Source: Acinetobacter colistiniresistens
GTDB taxonomy: Bacteria; Pseudomonadota; Gammaproteobacteria; Pseudomonadales; Moraxellaceae
Assembly: GCF_024582815.1 (NCBI RefSeq)
Contig: NZ_CP102099.1
Coordinates: forward strand, 2,418,001-2,482,000
Length of the DNA stretch: 64,000 bases
Reading direction: 5' to 3'
Both the position numbers and the translations under genes were made by a program. This document shows, in pieces, positions 44,270 through 53,509 of the stretch. Below the pieces are notes generated by a model. It was not told the origin of the DNA and searched no databases. It was given only the letters and a program-made list of their open reading frames with translations. Numbering within the stretch: position 1 is the first letter of the stretch; each line of letters begins with the position of its first letter.

Positions 44270-44617
44270 CATACATCCTTATTTTTTCATAATAAACACA
44301 ACATTTTTATCCAAAGTGATTATAGGTTTCACTACTCAATAAATTAGCATAAGACGCGGTTAAAAACTGTAGCTTTGAGGTGATTGTGCCTTCCCAAATG
44401 CCGAAAGACACTAAGCTCTTAGAAACAATCATTTTCTAGATTTAACTAATTTTAATCATATAGCGCCAAGCAATGCGGTGAACGAAACACTAATTACAAA
44501 TGAACTAACGCTCTTCAACACAGAGTTGTCACGTTATATTTGTTTGACAGCAAATATAAAACTTGCCGCTATTTTATTTCAATATTCTGCATGGCCAATC
44601 AATAATAAACTATTTTT
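44270..44617. other. Intergenic stretch, nothing identified
   Basis: About 350 bases between the IS982 end and the broken TetR gene. It should contain the original promoter of the alcohol dehydrogenase (AAGGATGTATG on the minus strand near the IS). No ORF supported. Confidence 0.4.
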
Positions 44618-45200
44618 TTAACTAGCAAATGATAGTTTTGAGTCAGCTTGATCTAGCATTATAAGTCTTTCTATGTATTCCCAAGACTGTTCAATTTTTT
44701 CATAGTTATCATTCATATTAGCGTAAACCGTCATACCATCTAAAATATTGATAAACATAGAAGATAAAATTTGAGGTTGAGTAACATTAATTTTCAAAAA
44801 GAGTTCTTCAGATAAGTCGTGTAGCCATACTCGATAGTTTTCAATCGGATTAATAATGGAGGGGTACTGTTGAAGAACTTCAACTGTTGCTTTTGAAACA
44901 TGCATCCGTGAAAATCTTCTGATTTAAACCAGTTTAGATACCAAGTATAGATTGCCTTTATTTTTCCTAAATAATCATTTTCTTTATATAAGGAAAGTTC
45001 AGTTAAAATAGCGCTTTGAATACTTTCATTTCGTCTCACTAAACACGCTTCAATCAGTTTTTCTTTTGACGGAAAATATTTGTAGAAGGTCATCTTTGCT
45101 ACCCCAGATTCAAGAATAATCCGATCTACCCCTATCGAACTATATGTGAAACGATTGAACAAATCTAATGCTGTTTCAAGAATATCTTCTTTTTTGACAT
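44618..45200 (-). pseudogene. TetR-family regulator with two one-base frameshifts
   Basis: Related to the intact regulator at 31533-32099: VDRIILESGVAKMTFYKYFPSKEKLIEACL and LDGMTVYANMN align. The ATG at 45200 is followed by six A where the intact copy has seven, so the frame is lost after three codons. A second single-A loss near 44893 in TTTCAAAAG splits DFHGCMFQK from ATVEVLQQYP. Both are one-base losses in A runs. If real, the regulator is dead; if errors, it is a normal 189-residue repressor, probably of the divergent gene at 45648. Confidence 0.75.
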
Positions 45201-45647
45201 ATTTTATTATCCTTTAAAAAATTTATAACCTAAATAGCAAAGCTATGACATCAATGGCAGCCATCTGGTTAGTTCCTTTTTGGCGATTTTTGAATTATAC
45301 GCTAAAATTATCATCTCCCGTCGCAAGCAGCAAAAAATATTATAAATATTCTGTTTTTATAATCTATAATATTTTGCTTGTCTTATTCAAGTCTTTTTAA
45401 TAGGTTGTTAATTAAAAATTAACAATATTGTACTTTTCACCTAAATAGTAAAACATTTGCTTATTATTCAGTGGAATTAAATTTTTAGACTTTTTAAAAT
45501 TGATTTTAATTAAAAATAAATTTATATTCCTATGTGTCCAATAAAAACGCTTTCGGGTAACATCAGTAAATAGCATGTATAAGTGAATAAAAGGCTAAAC
45601 TGAAGGCAAATAGGATAGTAATAATACCAACAGAAAAGGAATAGACC
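45201..45647. other. Divergent promoter region
   Basis: About 450 AT-rich bases between the TetR copy and the diiron protein gene. AAGGAATAGACC forms the ribosome site for the latter. No ORF supported; TetR operator sites are expected here but not identified. Confidence 0.4.
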
Positions 45648-46508
45648 ATGGTTAAAAAATTTGAAAACTTTAATGATCCAAGAAAAAATGCTTTGAATGG
45701 AATGAAAAACAGCGTTTCTACGGAAGTTTGGCAAAAAAATATTAAATTTCTCAATAGTTTGAGGTTGGATATATCAAATCATCCTGTATCTAGACATCCC
45801 GCTATTCAAATGCTGAATGATGGTGTCATTGATAAAGTATCATTACTAAAAATTCATTTAGAATATCGACAAGCGATTGTACAAGTTTTTACCGATGCTT
45901 TACTTATGGCACAGTTTCAAACTAGACAACTAGAACCACGTTTAGAATCGGGGGCGAAGATGTTTCCTCGGTTTTTATTGAGTTTAAATATTTTAGATGA
46001 ATTTGGTTTTCGTCCAGGCTTAGACCAGGAGGGATATTACACTGGAAATCCAGAATATGCTCATTACCCTTTATTTGAAGATGTACTCAATGATTTTGGA
46101 GTTGGTGAGGTTGAGCGTAATGCATACCGAGCTTCAAATATAGCAGATAAAGTACGAGCTTATTTAGAAAGCTCTTTTGAGGATTATAAAGCTGTTTCGG
46201 CACTTTTAGCTGTTGCTGAAGAAGAAGTGATTTTATTTAGTCCAGCGTTACGTCAAGCTACTCATTCAATTGGTATCGATGTTGATAGTGGTTATTACTA
46301 TGTGCATGGTGTTTCACACGATGCTACTGCTGAAGCAGCTGATGATGATCACGAAGATGATTTATGGTTTGTGTTAGCTCAAGCTTGTACAGAAGATGAT
46401 TATGAGTTTATTACCAAAATTTGTTTCGAGTATTGTGATTTATGGCAACAATTCTGGGATAAACAAATAGCTGATTTACAGTATGAGCCATATCAAAAGT
46501 TAGCTTAA
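45648..46508 (+). CDS. Heme-oxygenase-like diiron protein (iron-containing redox enzyme family)
   Basis: 286 residues, all helical. Features: EYRQAIVQVFTDALLMAQFQ, LLSLNILDEFGF, VAEEEVILFSPALRQATHSIG, and YYVHGVSHDATAEAADDDHEDDLW. The Glu and His residues spread over three helices fit the heme-oxygenase-like diiron oxidase (HDO) scaffold. Such enzymes do oxidative cleavage or hydroxylation in small-molecule pathways; substrate unknown. Divergent from the TetR copy, which may control it, and followed by its own terminator. Confidence 0.75.
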   Translation: MVKKFENFNDPRKNALNGMKNSVSTEVWQKNIKFLNSLRLDISNHPVSRHPAIQMLNDGVIDKVSLLKIHLEYRQAIVQVFTDALLMAQFQTRQLEPRLESGAKMFPRFLLSLNILDEFGFRPGLDQEGYYTGNPEYAHYPLFEDVLNDFGVGEVERNAYRASNIADKVRAYLESSFEDYKAVSALLAVAEEEVILFSPALRQATHSIGIDVDSGYYYVHGVSHDATAEAADDDHEDDLWFVLAQACTEDDYEFITKICFEYCDLWQQFWDKQIADLQYEPYQKLA

Positions 46509-46525
46509 TATTTAAAATAATCTAT

Positions 46526-46559
46526 AAACGACCAACTTGAAAAGTTGGTCGTTTATTTT
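46526..46559 (+). terminator. Terminator of the diiron protein gene
   Basis: AAACGACCAACTT pairs with AAGTTGGTCGTTT, loop GAA. Confidence 0.9.
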
Positions 46560-46633
46560 GATGCCCTTATTGATTTTTCTAATTATTATGTTTTATGTGA
46601 AATAAGAATAAATCTTGCTGTAGGGGGTAGTCG

Positions 46634-46969
46634 TTAAAAAGTGTCTGTTTTATAAGTAGAGATCCTGAGATCATTCTTTAATTTTAGTGTGAGTGTTTTG
46701 ATTAAAATGAGTGTTGATATTGAAGTTAAAAACATTAGAAATACTTCCAGAGAATTACTTAGTAGGAATAGCATCGAGTAAAATGCAAAAAAGCATAGTA
46801 GACTAACCAGTAATTTTTTGAAGTACATGGTAATAAAGGTTGAATATAAGAAGGCGGAAAAGAATAAGTTAAAGTTTTTATTCATTCCAAATTTATCAAA
46901 TAAGATTATAACCAATGAAATAACGACTACTGAAATACTAAACATAAATAAATTCTTAATCAGATTCAT
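46634..46969 (-). CDS. Small multi-pass membrane protein
   Basis: 111 residues, very hydrophobic with three or four membrane segments (about 7-24, 33-50, 52-72 and 74-92) and a basic C-terminus. No family recognised. The hairpin at 46999-47032 lies just upstream of its start. Confidence 0.45.
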   Translation of the reverse strand: MNLIKNLFMFSISVVVISLVIILFDKFGMNKNFNLFFSAFLYSTFITMYFKKLLVSLLCFFAFYSMLFLLSNSLEVFLMFLTSISTLILIKTLTLKLKNDLRISTYKTDTF

Positions 46970-46998
46970 AGTTTTTCTCTATTCATGCCATATGAAAA

Positions 46999-47032
46999 CC
47001 CCACCTTTAAGGGCCTCATCTCAAAGGTGGGG
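46999..47032. other. Strong GC-rich hairpin, terminator or mobile-element relic
   Basis: CCCCACCTTT (46999-47008) pairs perfectly with AAAGGTGGGG (47023-47032). On the minus strand it is followed by TTTTC, so it could end a transcript from the right, but no gene lies there. It could also be the end of an IS200/IS605-like element whose transposase is gone. Confidence 0.45.
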
Positions 47033-47059
47033 AGTCGGTCATACACCATGTTCTAAAGT

Positions 47060-47503
47060 AAGCCTTTATGTTGGTATTGTCGTTTAAAATTATCATGGCT
47101 ATATATTTTAAACTCAATGAAATAATGGGTTATCGAGATATTGGTGTATTTAAAAATTATAGTTATCTAAGAAAGTATCGGTATAAGCTTTCGCTTACAT
47201 GGTTATGAGAAATTTCGCACATATGGTTATAAAACAACCAGTTATTTTGTGGTGATAAAAATTTATTTGAATATATATCAATAAGTTAATTTTAATTTTA
47301 GATAAATTATGAAAAATACATTAATATTTCTTAACAGAAGTGTTGCATAAGGTGTACGCTACGAAATAAAAAAGTAAAATAGTATTAAAAACAAAGACCT
47401 GTATTTTGGGTTTTTATCAATGGTTAGATTTATTAGCTCAGTACTTTGAGTTGAATTTTTAACCTTTTCCTATTATCTAATTTTATAGCTGGATGTTACC
47501 CAA
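47060..47503. other. Intergenic stretch before the BLUF genes
   Basis: About 440 AT-rich bases with no supported ORF. It must hold the promoter of the first BLUF gene; none could be assigned firmly. Confidence 0.4.
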
Positions 47504-47950
47504 ATGGAGTTCGTGAGACTTTTGTATGCAAGTAAGGCTTCTAATGTCTATCCAGACCTTAAACAAGATTTATTGAAAATTCTTGATAGAGCAGTAGACT
47601 TCAATTCTCGTAACGACATCACTGGCGTTCTTTATTATGGGCATGGTTACTTTGTTCAGTGTTTAGAAGGCCGCAGAAGTAAAATTGATGAGCTATTTTA
47701 TCAAAAAATTTTAAAAGATAATCGTCATAAGAATTGCGAGATCTTATTTTATGAAAAATGCGATGTTGGACTTTTTAAACACTGGAACATGAAATTTGCA
47801 CCTATTAATAAAAGGCTAGGTGATTTCTTCTTAGAAAATCATAGAGATGATTTTAATCCATTTTTACTCACAACTGACTCTATTCCTACGTTCATAGAGC
47901 TTCTAGCTTCAGAATATGCGACAGAGCCATATGTTTTTGATGTAAATTAA
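47504..47950 (+). CDS. BLUF-domain blue-light sensor 1
   Basis: 148 residues, one BLUF domain with a short C-terminal helix pair and no output domain. Flavin-site residues are all present: Tyr8 (LLYASK), Asn34 (VDFNSRN), Gln52 (FVQCLEG) and Trp94 (FKHWNMKF). It binds FAD and changes hydrogen bonding on blue light; short BLUF proteins act by binding partner regulators. More diverged from BlsA than its neighbour. A start without an obvious strong ribosome site. Confidence 0.92.
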   Translation: MEFVRLLYASKASNVYPDLKQDLLKILDRAVDFNSRNDITGVLYYGHGYFVQCLEGRRSKIDELFYQKILKDNRHKNCEILFYEKCDVGLFKHWNMKFAPINKRLGDFFLENHRDDFNPFLLTTDSIPTFIELLASEYATEPYVFDVN

Positions 47951-47991
47951 TAAATGTAAACCGTCCATAGCATTCTAGATATGAGAAAAAT

Positions 47992-48459
47992 ATGAAAATT
48001 CAATTGTGCTATGCAAGCTCACGTCAAGGTCAAGCTGATGACTTGATTGATGATCTAAGTAACATCTTAACCATAGCTAGAGACTTCAACGCTAAAAATA
48101 ATGTTTTTGGTGTACTGTATTACGCCAATAATTCTTTTTTTCAATGTTTAGAGGGAGAGGACTTTGTTGTTCTTCCTCTGTTTGACCATATCAAACGGGA
48201 TATTAGGCACACTTCTATTATTGAATTTGATGTTAAACAAATTCAGAAATACAGTTTTAAAAGTTGGTCTATGAAATACGTGCAAAAAAGCTCAAAGGTT
48301 GATATCTATTTTAGTCGGCTAGGTCATGAAGAATTTTTACCTTCAGCCCTGACTGATCAGAATCTGGAAGGTTTACTAGAGGCATTACTGAATGAGACTC
48401 AGACCCATGTGCGGAAAAAAGTAGGGCTAAACCAACGTGGTATCCACCCATACTTTTAA
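47992..48459 (+). CDS. blsA: BLUF-domain blue-light sensor 2, BlsA-like
   Basis: 155 residues. Tyr7 (LCYASSR), Asn33 (RDFNAKNN), Gln51 (FFQCLEGED) and Trp92 (SWSMKYVQ) fall at the BlsA positions, and the C-terminal KKVGLNQRG also matches BlsA as remembered. BlsA controls motility, biofilm and iron uptake by binding Fur and other regulators in a light- and temperature-dependent way (established for A. baumannii). It follows the first BLUF gene by 41 bases. Confidence 0.9.
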   Translation: MKIQLCYASSRQGQADDLIDDLSNILTIARDFNAKNNVFGVLYYANNSFFQCLEGEDFVVLPLFDHIKRDIRHTSIIEFDVKQIQKYSFKSWSMKYVQKSSKVDIYFSRLGHEEFLPSALTDQNLEGLLEALLNETQTHVRKKVGLNQRGIHPYF

Positions 48460-48527
48460 ATTTTGCTAAGTTAGATACCGCTAAACCAATGTCTTGACGA
48501 TAGAAGCTGCACTGCTTGCTTAGAGAT

Positions 48528-48758
48528 TTATGAGTATCTAATTTTATCTGTGGAGTTAATTTCAATAACTTTATAAAGCTTGTTTTTATAGTGAATAACT
48601 TTATTTAGATAGGCGTTGTCTAGTTCATCCCAGATATCAAAATTAAAAATTCTGCGGTTTCGGCATAGATCCACAACCAAGTTGAGACTCTGCTCTTTTG
48701 GCTGAGTCATATACTGAGTCTTGAACTCTTTTGAGTTTATGTAATTTTGAATCTTCAT
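48528..48758 (-). CDS. Small unknown protein
   Basis: 76 residues, soluble: FKTQYMTQPKEQSLNLVVDL, FNFDIWDELDNAYLNKVIHY, KLYKVIEINSTD. Converges on the BLUF genes. No family recognised; reality supported only by its plausible composition. Confidence 0.4.
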   Translation of the reverse strand: MKIQNYINSKEFKTQYMTQPKEQSLNLVVDLCRNRRIFNFDIWDELDNAYLNKVIHYKNKLYKVIEINSTDKIRYS

Positions 48759-49115
48759 CCTGAAGAATGACTGCTTTAACTTTCAAATACAATACCGTCA
48801 AAAATAGAAAGTAGTCTTTATTTTATACAATTAGAAAAACTAGTCACATTTCAGAATGTAAAATTTTTTTAAGCGAGTTATGTTCGGTTAATTTATACAG
48901 ACTGTTAATTACTAAAAAGTAAACATTTATGAAAAATATACAATAAGGTTAAACACTAATTCCTTTCAAATCCCTGTAATTTTTGACAAAATACCAGATA
49001 TCTGAATAGTCAACACATGCATAATGGCATTCATTCATTTTGTATTTATTTTGCAGGAATCTTGCATGCAATTTTTAAAACTCCTTATAAAACATGGCGT
49101 CGGAGTGATTTTTTA
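48759..49115. other. Intergenic stretch before the phosphatase gene
   Basis: About 350 bases. An open frame from 49017 continues into the phosphatase but its extra 33 residues are not family-like. No other feature seen. Confidence 0.4.
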
Positions 49116-49631
49116 ATGGCAAGGCCATATAAGGTGTTATGTGTCTGTTTAGGAAATATTTGCCGTTCTCCAACAGCAGAGGCAATTCTCAGACATTATT
49201 GTGATGAATCTCACCTCAATGTGGTCGTCGATTCCGCAGGAACTAGTAATTATCATCCAAATAAAGCGCCAGATGTACGTAGTCAAAAACATGCGCTAAA
49301 ACGTGGTTATGATTTATCCCAGCTACGCGCAAGACAGATTACTTTAGCTGATTTTATTGAGTTTGATCTCATTCTTGCCATGGATCATGAGAATTTTAAT
49401 GATATTCAAACGCTCATGTCACAGGCAGTACGTCAATTTGGTGCTGATCAGATCCGTGCTAAGCTGGCGTTGATGAGTCAACATGATCCGCATTTTAGTC
49501 AACAAGCGGTACCAGATCCTTATTATGGAGGAGCGGATGGTTTTGACCGTGTGCTTGACCAATGTGAGTCTAGCAGCCAAGCATGGGTTGGTATTTTTAA
49601 AAAACAGATGAAAGCAGGTAATAGGGTTTAA
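49116..49631 (+). CDS. Low-molecular-weight protein tyrosine phosphatase
   Basis: 171 residues from MARPYKVLCVCLGN at 49116. P-loop CLGNICRSPTAEAI (C-x5-R-S), general-acid loop VPDPYYGGADGFDRVLDQCE. Cytosolic dephosphorylation of phosphotyrosine; in Acinetobacter similar genes also work with capsule kinases, but no capsule genes are near. Precedes murB by six bases; probably co-transcribed with it. Confidence 0.93.
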   Translation: MARPYKVLCVCLGNICRSPTAEAILRHYCDESHLNVVVDSAGTSNYHPNKAPDVRSQKHALKRGYDLSQLRARQITLADFIEFDLILAMDHENFNDIQTLMSQAVRQFGADQIRAKLALMSQHDPHFSQQAVPDPYYGGADGFDRVLDQCESSSQAWVGIFKKQMKAGNRV

Positions 49632-49637
49632 TTTAAT

Positions 49638-50675
49638 ATGCAGGTACAAGCGCAGGTTCAGCTCAAGAACTTAAATACATTAAATTTGAATGCTATTGCT
49701 TCGCATTATATTCAAATCAATCATGCTGAAGAGATAATTGAAGCTTTAGCTTTCGCCGAGCAACAACATTTGAATGTTTTAGTGCTGTCTGGTGGGAGTA
49801 ATGTGTTATTGCCACAGCAGATTCAAGCTTTGGTCTTACATTTGAATATTCAGGGAATAGAGCTTCAGACTGAGGATGAAGATAGCATTACTGTCAAAGT
49901 GGGGGCTGGGCAAGTTTGGCATGACTTTGTTGTATATAGTACACAACAACAATGGTTTGGCTTGCAAAATCTTGCATTGATTCCTGGTTTGGTTGGTGCT
50001 TCACCTGTACAGAATATTGGTGCTTATGGTGTGGAAGCTGGTGAGTTCATTGAATCTGTGCAAGTCTATGATCGTGAATTGAAGCAGTTTACTTCTATCA
50101 CAGCCCAAGATTGTCATTTTGCGTATCGCCATAGTATTTTTAAAGACCACCCGAATCGTTACATCATTGTCAGTGTGACTTTCAAACTGCTGAAAGAAGC
50201 AGAGCTTAAACTGAATTATGGTGATCTCAAACAAGCAGTCGGTGATGAACTTACAGCGGAAAATTTACAAAATCAGGTAATTTATATTCGCCAAAGTAAA
50301 TTACCGAATCCGAAAGAGTTTCCGAATGTCGGTAGTTTTTTTAAAAACCCGATTTTGACACAAGTAGAATTCGACAAAATTACTCAACAATTTCCAAACA
50401 TTCCGCATTATCCGCAAACCAATAGCAATGTTAAAGTGGCAGCAGGCTGGTTAATCGATCAAGCTGGCTGGAAAGGTAAGCAACTTGGTTCGGTGGGGAT
50501 GTTTCAGAAACAGGCTTTGGTCTTGGTTAATTATGCTGAGGCGACACTTGCTGATGTACAAGCGACCTATCAAGCTGTACAAAGTGATGTAAAACAAAAG
50601 TTTAGTATTCAACTTGAACCTGAACCTGTGTTATATAGTGAACAAGGATTAATCCAGCCTCATCATCTTGGGTAA
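49638..50675 (+). CDS. murB: UDP-N-acetylenolpyruvoylglucosamine reductase MurB
   Basis: 345 residues, type I MurB length. FAD-binding [37 protein letters not shown], the catalytic-Ser loop [10 protein letters not shown], and the C-terminal EPEPVLYSE with the catalytic Glu. Reduces the enolpyruvyl group to make UDP-MurNAc for cell-wall synthesis. Confidence 0.96.
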   Translation: MQVQAQVQLKNLNTLNLNAIASHYIQINHAEEIIEALAFAEQQHLNVLVLSGGSNVLLPQQIQALVLHLNIQGIELQTEDEDSITVKVGAGQVWHDFVVYSTQQQWFGLQNLALIPGLVGASPVQNIGAYGVEAGEFIESVQVYDRELKQFTSITAQDCHFAYRHSIFKDHPNRYIIVSVTFKLLKEAELKLNYGDLKQAVGDELTAENLQNQVIYIRQSKLPNPKEFPNVGSFFKNPILTQVEFDKITQQFPNIPHYPQTNSNVKVAAGWLIDQAGWKGKQLGSVGMFQKQALVLVNYAEATLADVQATYQAVQSDVKQKFSIQLEPEPVLYSEQGLIQPHHLG

Positions 50676-50683
50676 AGAAATCT

Positions 50684-51820
50684 ATGGCGAAAATGCATTG
50701 GATGGTCAGTTTGGTACGGGTAATTACCATATTATTCGTGCTATTGGGCTGTTTTGTGCTTTTTTTATACTCGCCTTTTTACTCACAACTGGTTGTTAAA
50801 GGGTTAAATCGTTTTGTTCCTGTTGATGTCAATGAAGTTGCAGCACAAAGCCAGCGACCTGCTGCTCTAAGCGAGCATGAAACTCTGGAACCAGGTTCCA
50901 ATTTATGGATCGCTCGACAGGCTTATCTGAAACTGATGGAGAAAGCACTTCAATCTGAAAAGTCAGAAAACTTAAGATTGATTCAAGCGCGTTATAAATT
51001 GCTGCAAGCGTTGATTGCAGAAGAACAGGACAAAGAAACGCAGGACCAGAAAAAACAGACCAATATTCCATTAATGAACGATCAGCAACCTGTACGAGAT
51101 CAGGAAAGTTCGGCGGTTGTGATTAATACACCACTGGATTTTCTACAGTGGAATACACCCGATAATCAGGCACTCGTGGGTAAATATATTGCATTTTTAG
51201 AGACTTATCCGATTGCATTGCCTGTCAATGAAGACAACAAAGATCAGACCAATAAAGATTTGATTGAGCTAAAAAATAGTAAAGAGAATATGGTTGAGCA
51301 GCAAAGCCTGTCGCAACCGAATGCGATAGTGGTATTGGGTGGTGGACTTACGCTCGGTGCGAATGGTAAAGATATTGTGGTGAATAACTACACCCGTTTA
51401 CGCTTGGAAAAAACCTTGCAAGTAGAGAAAAAATACGCTTTACCGATTGTGCTCAGTGGGGTTGAAGCGCCTTATATGCAAGCTTGGTTAAAAGAACGTG
51501 GCGTAGATGCAAAGCTGCTTGAAAATCGGAGTATGAATACTTGTGAAAATTCGAGATTCAGTTCTTTATTATTACAAAAGAAAGGTGGTGCGCCTACCGT
51601 GATTCTGATTACGGATGAATATCACATGCCGCGTACACGACGTTTATTTGCTTTAAACGGCATTGAAACGGTGCCTGTGATTGCACCAATGCCTACGACG
51701 CTCACCCAGTGGCGCCCGAGTGAACAAAACTATGACCATAGTCGTCGGGCCAATTATGAAATGCTCGCAACAATTCGTGATATGTTATTTGGCTCAAGTG
51801 ATTGTCGAGAGATACCATAA
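50684..51820 (+). CDS. DUF218 (YdcF/ElyC/SanA-like) membrane-anchored protein
   Basis: 378 residues. One N-terminal membrane helix (about 7-28), a long charged stretch, and a C-terminal DUF218 domain: PNAIVVLGGGLTLGANGK, RLRLEKTL, LPIVLSGVEAP, MNTCENSRF and VILITDEYHMPRTRRLFALNG. Family members affect envelope precursor (undecaprenyl-phosphate) metabolism. Situated between murB and a hydrolase whose start overlaps its stop (TAATG). Confidence 0.85.
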   Translation: MAKMHWMVSLVRVITILFVLLGCFVLFLYSPFYSQLVVKGLNRFVPVDVNEVAAQSQRPAALSEHETLEPGSNLWIARQAYLKLMEKALQSEKSENLRLIQARYKLLQALIAEEQDKETQDQKKQTNIPLMNDQQPVRDQESSAVVINTPLDFLQWNTPDNQALVGKYIAFLETYPIALPVNEDNKDQTNKDLIELKNSKENMVEQQSLSQPNAIVVLGGGLTLGANGKDIVVNNYTRLRLEKTLQVEKKYALPIVLSGVEAPYMQAWLKERGVDAKLLENRSMNTCENSRFSSLLLQKKGGAPTVILITDEYHMPRTRRLFALNGIETVPVIAPMPTTLTQWRPSEQNYDHSRRANYEMLATIRDMLFGSSDCREIP

Positions 51821-52848
51821 TGTCCGATATTCCATTTTTAAATCCGACAATTCTTAAACAACTGGATTTACCCGTCCCGAATCGGGAGACGACTCCACAG
51901 GTACTTGAGGTTCTGGATTTATCCTGCGTCACTGAAATCTCAAAACCATTACAGGCGTATCGTAAGTTATACGGTTTGCATTTACTGGATTGTGAACATT
52001 GGCAAGGTTATGTGGAAATGCCTTTGTTTCGCGTACACGTTCAGGTATTTCAGCCAAAACAACAAAACATACAGGGCACGGTGTGTTTACTTCATGGTTA
52101 TCTGGAACATAGCGGCATTTATCAACCGATTATTAAAGAAATTCTTGATCAAGGTTTTAGTGTAGTTACTTATGATCTTCCTGGTCATGGTCTTAGTAAT
52201 GGTTCACCAGCCAGTATCCAAAACTTTGATCATTATCAGCAGGTTTTACATGCTGTTTATGATGGTGTACGTGGTGCGAAACAATTACCGAAGCCCTGGT
52301 TGGGGATTGGGCAAAGTACAGGGGGGGCGATTTGGATGCATCATTTACTTGAGTATGCGGAACGCCGCGAAGACCCCATTGTTGATCGAGTGTTGTTATT
52401 ATCGCCATTGATTCGGCCAGCAAAAACAGCATGGTGGCATAACTCTGTTGGGCTCGGTATTATTCGTCGAATCAAAAGCCAAGTACCACGACATTTCCGC
52501 CGTAATAATCATAACCCCGAATTTTTACGTTTTGTCCGCCTAAAAGATCCTCTACAGCCTCGCATGATGGGGATGGACTGGATTCTGGCGATGTCAAAAT
52601 GGATGTTGGAAATGGAGCAACGACCAGCATGTCGTATTCCAGTCTGGTTGGCACAAGGTGCGTTGGATCAAACTGTAGATTGGCGCTATAACATCGAATA
52701 TATCCGTCGTAAGTTTAGGTTGCAGACCTTATTGATGTTAGAAGAAGGGTCACATCAATTGATTAATGAGCGTGCAGATATTCGTGCTGCACTTACCGGA
52801 TTGATTCCTGCTTTTTTACATGCCAAACCAAATCATCATTATTATTAA
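51820..52848 (+). CDS. Alpha/beta hydrolase, monoacylglycerol-lipase-like
   Basis: 342 residues from MSDIPFLNPT, the ATG overlapping the previous TAA; an in-frame ATG at 51802 is less coupled. Serine hydrolase fold: CLLHGYLEHSGIYQPI (oxyanion HG), LPGHGLSNGSPASI, nucleophile elbow GIGQSTGGAI, and a C-terminal Asp and His in QGALDQTVDW and EGSHQLINE. Likely a lysophospholipase or monoglyceride lipase. Confidence 0.87.
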   Translation: MSDIPFLNPTILKQLDLPVPNRETTPQVLEVLDLSCVTEISKPLQAYRKLYGLHLLDCEHWQGYVEMPLFRVHVQVFQPKQQNIQGTVCLLHGYLEHSGIYQPIIKEILDQGFSVVTYDLPGHGLSNGSPASIQNFDHYQQVLHAVYDGVRGAKQLPKPWLGIGQSTGGAIWMHHLLEYAERREDPIVDRVLLLSPLIRPAKTAWWHNSVGLGIIRRIKSQVPRHFRRNNHNPEFLRFVRLKDPLQPRMMGMDWILAMSKWMLEMEQRPACRIPVWLAQGALDQTVDWRYNIEYIRRKFRLQTLLMLEEGSHQLINERADIRAALTGLIPAFLHAKPNHHYY

Positions 52849-52930
52849 TTTTGCTTTTTCACTATTATTTAAATGATAGAATTTTTTACATCATAAAAAT
52901 ATCAATAAATTTTAGATATTTGGGGAAATA

Positions 52931-53449
52931 ATGGGAAAAGGTACATTAAGGGGGCTGTGTGTCTTTATATTGTTATGTTTTTCTTCTGCTGTCTTCGCAC
53001 AAGAGCTATATAAGTGCGTAACAAATCAGGGAACAACATACCAAAGTAAGCCATGTACAACTAAAACAGCGCAAAGAACAGCATGTACAGGATCAGCTGC
53101 CGATGGTTTCTCGGGAGATTGTCGATCGATGCAACAACAGCGCCAACAAGCCATGAGTTATGAGAAAAATGCATATACTCAGGATTTAGCAAATAACAAA
53201 ACCAGAACAGAAACGAGACAATCACAATTCCAACGAGTAATTGTTGAATTTGCTGAATGCAAACAACGGATTATGGCTTTACAGCGATTTGCTCGTTATT
53301 CTGACCACCGATCTCAATTGGTCGAAAATAACAGCCAGTTTTATGCGGCAAGAGTGTGCACGGATGATGGGAGTGTATATGTCAGTTGTAATGCAACCAC
53401 TAATACATTATTGACTCAGAAGAGTCCGACTTGTCCATTCAAAAGATAG
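52931..53449 (+). CDS. Exported DUF4124-like protein
   Basis: 172 residues with a signal peptide ending near VFA. QELYKCVTNQGTTYQSKPCTTKTAQRTAC is a DUF4124-type motif with paired cysteines; the rest is Gln/Arg-rich helix with further cysteines (AECKQR, ARVCTDDGSVYVSC, TCPFKR). Function of the domain is unknown. Confidence 0.65.
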   Translation: MGKGTLRGLCVFILLCFSSAVFAQELYKCVTNQGTTYQSKPCTTKTAQRTACTGSAADGFSGDCRSMQQQRQQAMSYEKNAYTQDLANNKTRTETRQSQFQRVIVEFAECKQRIMALQRFARYSDHRSQLVENNSQFYAARVCTDDGSVYVSCNATTNTLLTQKSPTCPFKR

Positions 53450-53509
53450 AGCGATCCTGTATTCAAAGGATTGGTGTGTAAAAAATTAACAATGAATTGG
53501 TAAATATCC

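Noticed and set aside
46818..47087. Plus-strand frame across the GC-rich hairpin
   Set aside because: Its first half mirrors the membrane protein gene and it reads through the hairpin.
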